Source of the DNA: Branchiostoma floridae
Taxonomy: Eukaryota > Chordata > Leptocardii > Amphioxiformes > Branchiostomatidae
DNA: 64,000 bases
Assembly (NCBI RefSeq): GCF_000003815.2
Contig: NC_049983.1
Coordinates: 25,133,664-25,197,663, forward strand
Direction of reading: 5' to 3'
The notes beneath the pieces are model-generated. The model made no database searches, was not told the origin of the DNA, and saw only the letters and a program-made list of their open reading frames with translations. The stretch's first letter is position 1, and the number at the start of each line of letters is the position of its first letter. Positions 48,301 through 57,519 of the stretch are shown piece after piece. The position numbers and the translations under genes are program-made.

Positions 48301-51300
48301 AAGTCCTTCGGGGTTGGTTGTAGAAAATGAATGACAAAAGTTTCCACTCAGATCAAACACCTGAACACGATGGTTAAAATTATCGGACACATACAGCCTG
48401 TCCCCCCTGACTGCTACATCCACAGGCAGCTCAAACTGCCCATGTTGGCTGCCCGGCTGTCCAAACCTCAGTACAGGGCAGTCCCCACACATTCCCTCTA
48501 TAATGGCTGCAGACCCACGCATTCCACAGGAGGTACGAGCTTTTTTGCTGTTCTGTAGGGCTCTTAAGTTCAGTAATTTCTTTACAATGTCATATAAATT
48601 AGCAGGAAGACTGCTAGCATCTGCTCCTTGTAGACTGACAAGACGGACAGACAAACTTGCTCTTTCCCTTCTGGCATTTTTCCAAACACCTGGCACAAAA
48701 GGTGTGAAGACAGGGCAGGACTCGGGGGTCTTCAAAGATGTCCTTGCAGACGTCACAAGTGAGGAACTCGTTGTCAAACTCTTCCTGTGGGTAGCCTGCA
48801 GCAGCCATGGTTGTTACAACACGTCTCTGTGCTTCTGGCCTGCTGAAATTCTACAATTGTGAAGAACTCTTTTCACACCCGTCGTCAGTCTGGAGTGTCA
48901 AATGTCTGAATGTGTTAAAGTGAAAGGCGTGGGCCAGGCTTGTTTCTGTTGGCGTGGGGTCACAGGTAACGCTATTTGCGCTGCACTGATTGATCATTTT
49001 GAAAATCAGCAAAGTTTTGCTGGGGATTGTGAAAGTGAAAGGTGTGTCCGGACCAGGGTCTGACTTGTTTCCGTTGGTGTGACGTCACAGGTAACATCCA
49101 ATTGCGCTGCACTGATTGTCAGTTTGAAAATCAGCAAAGTTTCGATGGGGATGTGTGAAAGTGAAACTTGTTTCTGTTGGCGTGGGGTCCCAGGTAATGC
49201 CATTTGCACTGCACTGATTGGTCAGGTTTGAAAATCAGCAAACTTAAGGTAAATCCCCAGAGACAAAAACAGTCTGTCGGTATGAGTCATCTTTATGCTT
49301 GGGGGCATCAAACATGCCTGAGCATATAATTACATAGTATCAGCATGAAAGGTGATGTCAGGTCAAGCAATATCTAATGTTGCATGTCAAGCACAGACTA
49401 TTCATTATCAAGCCAAACCACCTTGATTTGTTGTTTCTCATATTCAATAGCTCAGCCTAATGTTGCATGTGTGCTGTTCATTTCCCTTGGCGAGCAGATA
49501 TGTTTGGACTGCTTTTGCACAAAAGATCACCATTCAGCCTGATAATTATTGCATTTACAGGTACATTCAAGTACACTACATGTAAGTCCTCTTCTATTGT
49601 GTTTGAGGTAAATATGTACAGGGATAGCCGTGTAGGTCTCTGTACTCACGAATGTTTTAGACTCTAGACAAGGGTTTCAAGTTTTCCTATTTCCCATATT
49701 CATTTCTATGATTTCTCTGATACTTACTTCCTGTTCTTCCTCCAGAAGTAGACCAGCATACAAACCAGCAGGATGGAGCAGCAGGTGGCCAGGCCCACTC
49801 CTATCTGGACCTGGAGGAGAAAAAACATCATGGTTCAAAAATTTGTATTTTCCCAGAAAAGAGTGGAATTTGTTATCACCATGCACAGTAAGGATTCCGT
49901 GTAATAGAACCAGCTTCTCCTGTGTCGCATGCCTGCAAAGCTGTACCAGGTGTGTTACGCTGAAGGGTGGATATACCGGCTATTTAGACTTGCTTGTGTT
50001 AATTCAAAAGTTACTTTTACTAAGACTTGAGTTGTGTATCTAATGCTACCTGGATGTATAACCTTCATACATTTGTACAAACAATATGGTTTATCCTTTG
50101 TACTAGGTGTCCAGGAGTCTACATAAGGACCAATGTGACCACTTCCTGCTTGTCCCTTAGAGTAATTTTCCCACTGACACACCTGTCTACTCTGAAAATT
50201 TTCTTGTTCCTTGAGTCACTGTGGTAACAGGGCTCGAAATAGCGAAATAGTTTTTTCTGCATACGTGCACTGGTGCAGGTAACATTGAAAATTACCTGCA
50301 CCAGGCTAATTTTACCTGCACCACTCTGAATTTAGGAAGTAAGGATCATACTAAAATCATTCAGGAACCATTGCTATTTTTTTCTTTTAATATACTCTAT
50401 AGGCGGTAACAGTCAATACAGCTAATAACAATCCATATACACCTACATTATAGGACATTAATGATTGTGTAAAACCCAGTACATGGACCAGTGCAGGTTA
50501 GGTGCAGGTAGACACTGGAAATACCTGCACAGCTCGAAATACTTGCACAGCTCCAATTTTACCTGCACTAACCTGCATATGCAGGTGGTATTTCGAGCCC
50601 TGAGTAATTATAATGCACCGGTCAGGCTTGATACATGTAGTATAACCTACCATGGGGTCCCTGATGGAGAGAACATGGCACTTCTTAGTCTTGGTCTGGG
50701 GCAGGGCCACACCGTCACGACAGGTCCTGGAACACAGCACACATAGTGTCATTCCATACACATACAAAAACAGGGAGCTTTCAAGCACAAGAATGTCACA
50801 ATGGGGTTCAAGCACCACTAACTCACAGACCAGTCTAGATCTTTTAGCCTTGTGGTTCAACTGTGTTACTTTTGTGAGCTAGCATCCTAGGTTCAGCGCA
50901 GGTTTGAATCCTGGGAGCCTGAGGAAACTGTACTACTCGACCCTTGTGTTTCACACTCACCGTCTGTTATAATTTATTACTGGATGAAGAATCCTTACAC
51001 TGATCCTTGATGGAGATATTCCTGACCATATAACATCACAAACAAACAAACAAACAACAAACATTGGTTGTACCTGTACTCAGTCTGTGTCCAGAGGTAC
51101 TTGGTGACCTGCTGTCCATCCTTGCACTGCCCCTCTATGCTGGAGAAGTCCCTCTCGGTGCACAGAGGACAGGCCTGCTGCGTGTGCCACAGGAAGTGGA
51201 AATCACACCCTAATGAAAATAAAGGAATAAATTGATGTTGGTTACAATTGTTGTTGTGTGTGTTTGGCCCCATTCATGTACTAATTTAAAAGTGGTTCAC

Positions 51301-53109
51301 TAAAGGGCAGCAAGCTTTCTTAGTTTTTTTTATTGTTTAGCATAACTTGAAGGTTGAGGTTCTGTCAATGGTATGTTGATTACTATTTGTATAGAGTCAT
51401 GCAAAAACAAAGTCCTTGTCAGGCTTTAGAGATTAAAGAAAAGACATGCTTGCTCAAAGAACAGTCTATCAGAGAAATGTATTACTAAAAGTTAAATGTT
51501 GATTTTGACATATCGATAGAGAAACACATTCAAATTTACATGTATCAAAAGCTTTAAAACTTTAATTTTTCTACATTTGAAAGTATCTGTTGACTATCAA
51601 CATTTAGAGATTTTCAGTTGAAAACAAGAGGACCAAAAGAAGAAGTTGACAGTGTGTATTCCCTTAAGACTTTGCAGGTTTAAAGCCTGACCTGTACAAG
51701 TGCCAGTGGGACAGTTCCGTGGCAGCTCTATCTTCCCCTCCCCAGTCTGGGTGTAATCACAGCGCAGGTAGATCAGGGTACGCCGCCCTTCAGGGCACGC
51801 CATGGTCGACCTACAGGGGCAACAAACAAACAAACAAATGCTGTTAACATTATTCGTCCTCATGCTAAAGTCTAGGTAATTGCAGGGCACAACAGCTAGG
51901 GTAGTCACTTTGTTTTTTTGTTTGTTTGATAAAATCGCCCTGCAGTCTGCATTTCACTTTCTCTCGCAGGTCATTTCTCCCTCAGAAGAACTACCACTGT
52001 GACAGTGACTCCTGACCTAGGATTGATGTATTCAAAAATTTGTATTTTCCCAGAACTATGATGATCGTAGAGTGGAATTTTTTATCACCAAGAACAGTAG
52101 GGGCATCTTCTCTGAATAGTTTTAAAGAACGCTTGCAGATAGATGTGCAAAAGTTAGTTGTGATGGATCGTTCAGTGTAATATAACCAGCTGCTGCCGCA
52201 CTGCGTACCTGCAAGCTGGTGTGTTACGCCGAACGGTGGTTATACCGGCTATATGGATAGTTACAGATTCAGACTCACTTCTCAGACTGGAACTCGAACA
52301 TGAGATCGTGGATGCCATCCTTCTCCGGCTCAAACAGATCCACCATCTCAGACATGGCCGTTCCCGTGTTGTTCACTCCGGCAAGGGTCACGTTCAGCAG
52401 ACGGTCTCCAAGGCTGGACAACAACAACAAAAATTAACTTCTGCTACATTCAATTCAATGTAGTACTATATCATGTAATTATGTGCAGGATGCGGCAGAG
52501 ACTGCCATTCCAGAATCGGCTTGTTCAGCCACCAAAGAAGATGTCGCCATGACCAAAACGCATCGTCTCTTTAGATGGACGGAGGCCAATGATGATGATG
52601 ATGATGGTTAATGTGAACAGGACAACTGACAGCTTACAAAATTCTGGGTCTTTTTAGTTAACTTTGTTTTTCTATTATCTAGATTTCAGAGCATGTAGAA
52701 TGTATAACACTCTGCCTTTAAACTGCATCTGCTTGCTTGTATTTCAACTTCTTTTCTCAGTTGACTCTTTAGACTTTACATCCGTCAATATTCAAGGCCT
52801 CAGACATCCAGGAAATAAGATATGCCAGATAGCAGTTACTCAAGCTACTGGATATAATTTCCAAATCAAATCCAGTTGCCAAGAGTAGCTGCTATTTTGT
52901 GACTCTTAACATCATGTTAAAACAAGCATCCAAGGATATAGTCTAAGTCTTAGAATGATATCCATTCAAATTAAGTGTAATTGATTGATTGATTGATTGA
53001 ACTCTACCTGTCGGGCTGTGCAGAGATGACCTGAGCGATGCCCTTGTTGTTGGTCGGGATGATGGTGGAACGACACACCATGCCTTTCACCTTGTCTCTG
53101 ATTAATCTT

Positions 53110-53162
<53 letters not shown>

Positions 53163-54219
53163 CCTTACCTGTCGGGCTGTGCAGAGATGACCTGAGCGAT
53201 GCCCTTGTTGTTGGTAGGGATGATGGTAGAGCGGCACACCATGCCTTTCACCTTGTCTCTGATTAATCTTTTTATTGATTGATTGATTGATTGATTGACT
53301 GATTGATTGATTGATCCTTACCTGTCGGGCTGTGCAGAGATGACCTGAGCGATGCCCTTGTTGTTGGTAGGGATGATCGTAGAGCGGCACACCATGCCTT
53401 TCACCTTGTCTCTGATTAATCTTTTTATTGATTGATTGATTGATTGATTGACTGCTTGATTGATTGATTGACCCTTACCTGTCAGGCTGTGCAGAGATGA
53501 CCTGAGCGATGCCCTTGTTGTTGGTAGGGATGATAGTGGAACGGCACACCATGCCTTTCACCTTGTCTCTGATTAATCTTTTTATTGATTGATTGATTGA
53601 TTGATTGACTGCTTGATTGATTGATTGACCCTTACCTGTCAGGCTGTGCAGAGATGACCTGAGCGATGCCCTTGTTGTTGGTAGGGATGATCGTAGAGCG
53701 GCACACCATGCCTTTCACCTTGTCTCTGATTAATCTTTTTATTGATTGATTGATTGATTGATTGACTGCTTGATTGATTGATTGACCCTTACCTGTCAGG
53801 CTGTGCAGAGATGACCTGAGCGATGCCCTTGTTGTTGGTAGGGATGATAGTGGAACGGCACACCATGCCTTTCACCTTGTCTCTGATTAATCTTTTTATT
53901 GATTGATTGATTGATTGATTGACTGCTTGATTGATTGATTGACCCTTACCTGTCAGGCTGTGCAGAGATGACCTGAGCGATGCCCTTGTTGTTGGTAGGG
54001 ATGATCGTAGAGCGGCACACCATGCCTTTCACCTTGTCTCTGATTAATCTTTTTATTGATTGATTGATTGATTGATTGACTGCTTGATTGATTGATTGAC
54101 CCTTACCTGTCAGGCTGTGCAGAGATGACCTGAGCGATGCCCTTGTTGTTGGTAGGGATGATAGTGGAACGGCACACCATGCCTTTCACCACGTCTCCAA
54201 CCTCTCCTGGCTGTGCAGG

Positions 54220-54250
<31 letters not shown>

Positions 54251-54944
54251 AAGTTGTGTTACTTATCGGTTACCAGTAGACCCGAAGGCAACTTCAAGGT
54301 TACTTTAAGTTAAAAGAGTAGACTGGAACAAAATCTCTAGATTCTCTCCCTATATCAGAAACATCATGATTGAGACAAGCTTGACTTAAGACACGAAAAA
54401 TTGATCCAACTTTTACCTTACAATAGTCAAGAAACAAAATTCTTAAGAATTAAATAAGAATTATGTACGAAATCTATCAAACTTTCACACAAAAAGAACT
54501 CACATGCTACCATAGGATCTGCTTGGACATTTAAGAAAGCTACCAAGAGTACTGTAAATGCAGAAATGTTCGCGGTGGATTAATGTTTGCAGTTTTCGCG
54601 GTGACCACTTCACCGCAAACTTAAAACCACAGTAAAAATTTTTCTATTATGGTATCAGACTGCAGTCTATGGTGTTACCGCAAATTTAAATCCACCGCAA
54701 AAAGTCCTTTTACCTGCTACCGCGAAATTAAATCCCCGCAAACTTAAATGCATTTACAGTATTTGACAAAACTGAAAGCATGAGAAGTTCCCTTACCCTG
54801 CCCCCCTGTCCCTCCACTGCTGTGATGTTGTCCAGGCACGAGGCCTCCCCGATCCCGTTGTTGCCGCACAGCGAGATGTTGAACTGGTAGAAGTACCGCG
54901 TGCCCATCGCCGTGAAGGTCGGGGCAGACTGCACAGCATGGAAC
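45321..54944 (-). CDS. ELAPOR1/2-like: ELAPOR1/2 (EIG121/KIAA1324) orthologue, 3' nine exons (5' end not in window)
   Basis: Minus-strand exons: 54944-54797, 54210-54107, 52413-52279, 51810-51692, 51209-51074, 50726-50651, 49810-49728, 46214-46037, 45386-45321. All are GT-AG and in phase, encoding about 319 C-terminal residues ending LTPKQQLSNI. ELAPOR proteins are type I endosome/lysosome membrane proteins with an M6PR-like ectodomain, linked to autophagy, apoptosis and granule biogenesis. Seen here: Cys-rich ectodomain (YFYQFNISLCG, CRSTIIPTNNKG, LRCDYTQTGEG, FLWHTQQACPLC), a TM segment (VGLATCCSILLVCMLVYFW), a stop-transfer RKNRK, then the family tail LEYKYMRLMQNST, an acidic patch and NPFESIQLTP. 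LEYKYMRL contains a YxxL sorting-type motif. The N-terminal Cys-rich exons should lie beyond 54944, so the LRR-Ig gene may sit in an ELAPOR intron. Confidence 0.92.
46189..46680 (-). repeat. About six copies of the ELAPOR tail-exon acceptor edge
   Basis: Each copy has catcagtcgcatgtacttgt, then actcaagtctgggggaaaat and aacacagaaaatcagag. These are the first ~12 codons of the 46214 exon (LEYKYMRL), its cccccag acceptor and adjoining intron. Copies start near 46189 (true exon), 46248, 46309, 46371, 46508 and 46567, with a remnant at 46650. A fragment unrelated to the unit interrupts at 46437-46497. Confidence 0.92.
46437..46497 (-). pseudogene. Fragment of an NHL-repeat coding sequence
   Basis: The insertion within the exon-edge array is about 70% similar to 47733-47795 of the RING-NHL gene. 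On the minus strand it can be read as a diverged version of the FHPDGTWVSSISSNEDKMYEP segment, so it looks like a scrap of a paralogue. It has no frame continuity on either side. Confidence 0.65.
47647..48808 (-). CDS. RING-NHL (TRIM-like) protein, intronless, one frameshift
   Basis: The minus-strand ATG at 48808 opens a RING finger: CDVC ... CLHTFCARC ... CPSC, all C3HC4 ligands present. This frame stops at 48614 just after CPSCQ. The continuation (SLQGADASSLPANLYDIVKKLLNL) is in another frame that runs to TGA at 47647. A single-base shift near 48650 separates the halves; it may be a true mutation or a base-call error. The C-terminal part has six NHL blades (GQFELPVDVAV..LYVSDNFNHRVQVF through YGVAVTEDGYVFVTDTGDHCIRKY), a complete propeller. 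B-boxes, coiled coil and filamin domain, usual between RING and NHL in TRIM2/3/71, are absent. An in-frame duplication (KSGMEV twice) lies at about 48234-48270. RING proteins of this kind act as E3 ubiquitin ligases, with the NHL propeller binding RNA or protein. It lies in the ELAPOR intron between the TM and tail exons, same strand. Confidence 0.85.
48910..49250 (-). promoter_or_regulatory. Three-copy tandem repeat with IRF/ISRE-type elements upstream of the RING-NHL gene
   Basis: Three units of about 115-125 bp (starting near 48915, 49028, 49153), each with a GAAAGTGAAA-like element, a cttgtttctgttgg-like piece, caggtaac and gcgctgcactgattg..aaaatcagcaaa. The elements are taaagtgaaagg (48916), GAAAGTGAAAGG (49031) and GAAAGTGAAACT (49157). 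The last is a full match to the vertebrate ISRE core GAAANNGAAACT. They sit about 110, 220 and 350 bp upstream of the gene's ATG. Unit 2 also carries a perfect CRE palindrome TGACGTCA at 49080-49087. Binding by amphioxus IRFs is inference. Confidence 0.65.
49834..49995. mobile_element. LINE 3'-end fragment
   Basis: Shares ttcaaaaatttgtattttcc, the ctgcaaagctg piece and gtgttacgctgaagggtgga..taccggctat with 52026-52268 and 26740-26800. In the 52026 copy a reading frame like LNSFKERLQIDVQKL precedes the end, as in CR1/L2-type LINE ORF2 tails. Confidence 0.6.
50228..50602. mobile_element. hAT-like MITE, CAGGGCTCGAAAT ends, TGCAGGTAA motif
   Basis: Begins cagggctcgaaatagc and ends ggtatttcgagccctg. 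It carries the cctgcatatgcaggt palindrome and numerous tgcaggtaa motifs. It lies in the ELAPOR intron between the 50726 and 49810 exons. Confidence 0.75.
52026..52268 (+). mobile_element. LINE 3'-end fragment (CR1/L2-like)
   Basis: Longest copy of the family; the plus strand encodes LNSFKERLQIDVQKL-like residues at about 52115-52160, then ends cgccgaacggtggttatacc..ggctatat with a ttacagattcaga tail. It abuts the ELAPOR exon at 52279. Confidence 0.6.
53004..54106 (-). repeat. Seven extra copies of the ELAPOR M6PR-region exon with splice donor
   Basis: Units of about 150-160 bp lie between the true exon (54210-54107) and 53004. Each carries codons for DKVKGMVCRSTIIPTNNKGIAQVISAQPD and a GTAAGG donor (GTAGAG in the last), then a (TTGA)n spacer. 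The extra copies begin within the exon, so they lack its acceptor (pyrimidine tract plus CCAGGAGAGG); instead they have aaaaagattaatcag, an AG without a pyrimidine tract. The coding part is open in every copy. Two subtypes alternate (gatgatcgtagagcgg and gatgatagtggaacgg), showing a higher-order period of two units. Confidence 0.95.
54550..54761. mobile_element. MITE, ACTGTAAATGCA family
   Basis: tactgtaaatgcagaaatgt to tgcatttacagta, same orientation as the 28924 copy and close to it in sequence. It lies in the ELAPOR intron upstream of the eight-copy exon array. Confidence 0.85.
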
Positions 54945-54984
54945 CTGGGAAGGTAAGAAGAGAAAAATATAAATTTTGTTTGTC

Positions 54985-55215
54985 GAGTGACTGAGAAGGC
55001 CTGCAAAGCCTACTACCAGGATTTCCAAAAGCCAAGGCCACGGGGTATTCCCCCGAAGCGCTGGAAGGATCAAATTGCAAAGGATATTGTAATCTCCAAG
55101 CAGATCCTACGGTGCCATAAGATAGTATCAAAGCTGGCCAAGGAGTGTAGCCGGCTAAGGGAGTCAAACGGGAAGTTTGATACTATACATTACGTACCGT
55201 GGATCTGGTTGGAGA
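54985..55215 (+). mobile_element. Retroelement-like fragment related to the 36012 fold-back element
   Basis: The plus frame reads RPRGIPPKRWKDQIAKD, typical of the basic tail after a reverse transcriptase. It is followed by taatctccaagcagatccta and gccataagatagtatcaaag, shared with 36012 and 19690. Close to the ELAPOR 54944 exon. Confidence 0.55.
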
Positions 55216-57519
55216 TTAAGGATATTGGACGTAGTATCATTAGTCAGTTAACATTTGCCCAGTACACTTGAGCTGTATATAGTGTATCTTTTATCATATT
55301 AGCTATTTCTCCAACTGTCGACATCATAAAATATTACTTTCATCACTTCCCAACATACCAGACTCTTGCCCATATGAATTGGTATGCAGCCTCATGTCTT
55401 ATTTAAATGGAATTCAAACATACTGCGCAGTTACAAATCTCGAGTTTGCCCTGCCAGGTACAGCGCCACAGGTGTGACTTCCTTTAGGTCTTCGGACCAG
55501 GTGTTCACTTTCAACAAAAGGCCAGTTCAACCTGAAGAATCGACTAAATACATCTTGCATATTTCTTTAGGACACTGTCTCTGGGTAAGTCTTCATCTTT
55601 GTCTTATGTGTGGGACTCTTCTTAAGATGAGGTTATCATTCAAATGCATCGTGGACTTAAGGATTGTTCTGCGAAAATTAGAGTAATACTATGTGACAGA
55701 AATGTCACAAATTGACAGACATACCTAAGATGTACTTGACCAATATTACATTCTCGTGACTGAAAATATTCAGGAAACACAATGAAACAAAATGGAGCCA
55801 GGTGTTCTTTTTCGCTTCATTTCCTTGTCAGGAAAACCCGAATAGATAAGCAGTACCCTGTATGTCAGGGAGCAGCAAGTGGGGCAAAGACTGTCGAGCC
55901 ATATAATTTATAAGGCAATGAAAAAAAAAATATGTCTGATACTTGCTGAGTTGCAATCATGATTAGGTCAAAGCAATATAGAAACGGTCACCCAGAAGCC
56001 ATATTGTTCAACAGACAATCCTATAATAATTTTTGCCATATTGTTCAACAGACAATCCTATAATAATTTTTGTGTAAAATAACATACAAAAAGACTGTCA
56101 AGCAGTGCAATTCAGCCCTTAGGGCTGCAAGACCGCTTTTAATTTGTCATTCTTGTTGAATTGAATGAATAAACCAATCTACTACAGACAAATTATTTTT
56201 AGCGCAAAAACAAAGTTGTTGTCTATTTTTTAAAATATAACATTATTTGTTAATATATATTATTATTTATATATTAATCCTGTTTGATTTTGATATTTCT
56301 CTGATGAACATTAGCTGTTAGGTCTTCCCAAGAAGGAAACTTTCTAAATCTGTAGCCGTTTCCAGTTTCTAAGTTATTGAGCCAATCAAAACTCAGATGT
56401 GGAAATGACGTCCTGAATACTGGTCAAAATCGTCTGGTGCATAGCATCTTTGGCCCCCTCATTCTGATTGTGGTTGGCGTTCGCAGAGTGAATGTACGCA
56501 TTTAATTCATTTTGCCATGTCTGCATTTATTCTTTTTTATATAGTACAGAATACATCATGACAATATACACTGTAAATACTCAAGGTTTAGAATGTACAA
56601 CGATTGCACAGTGGAGTGTGTGTTTTTACTCGGACCTTCACAGTCCGACAATTACCGTGATCTACAGCTGCAAAACGTCCGCTCAATTATTATCTTAACA
56701 AAATGCCACGGGCAAGACTTTGCATTTTCACAAAAATGTTGCCAAAATTCTAGTTGACATATTTATTATTGATATCAGATTGGAATGAGATTTAAAAAAA
56801 AAAGGAACTTCCTCATTAATTAATCACTCACTGTGTGATCAATGCATTTTTCGCATACCCTGCATGTAGTTGTGTTGCAGCTCTTTATACATCTCACGAT
56901 GTGTAGATGTATAATAGAGAAATGCATTTTCATTTGTTGATAAAACAATTTTAAAAGTAGGTGCATGTACCACCATTTAGTTGAATCAATTTCCCCACTT
57001 TGGTGGTTGGCTGGTATGTGGGCTGTACCATTGCGGCACTGGAAAAGGGGTTTTGTAATATTGCAAATGTCATGACTATAATGATTCAAATGTCATGACT
57101 CAAAAACCTGTTAAAAAAGTCATTATTAGATAATCAAACATTTAATTAATCTCCCATTCATTGTCAGTTGTTACATTTCTTTCAATGTTATATTCTTATT
57201 ACATCATTTCATTCATTTTGCCGTTATGATATTGCATTAGTTATCAATTATTGAACTATTATGATTTATTTCCATTTTGTTAATTGATATAATTCTTTTG
57301 GTTACATTATTGTCTAATGTATAATTTTTACACGTCTATTCAATCTTGTGACTTTGGAGGAAGACTTTGTACAAGCCACAAGGCTTTTTTCTTCCCCCCT
57401 GCACGTACTTTCTTCCTTTAACTTGTTTTATGTTAACTTTTTAAAGATTGTGCAAAATAAATAAAGTCAAAAGTCAAAGATTTAAACCCTTTTTGCTGTA
57501 CCAGGGCACAGAGACCAGC
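55216..57519. other. Non-coding interval with repeat pieces
   Basis: 55460-55680 is a copy of a ~230-bp dispersed repeat also at 62700-62935 (ccacaggtgtgacttccttt .. ctgggtaagtcttcatctt). At about 56005-56070 there is a small tandem repeat (ttgttcaacagacaatccta twice). 57330-57480 resembles a LINE 3' end (cttgtgactttggaggaag .. aaataaataaagtcaaaagt). No ELAPOR upstream exon was found here. tttttgctgtaccag at about 57490-57503 could be an acceptor for a 5'UTR intron of the next gene. Confidence 0.5.

Noticed and set aside
53004-53390. 128-residue minus-strand frame with INQSINQSI repeats
   Set aside because: It is the wrong frame of the duplicated ELAPOR exon plus the TTGA spacer; the conserved VCRSTIIPTNNKG reading is in another frame.
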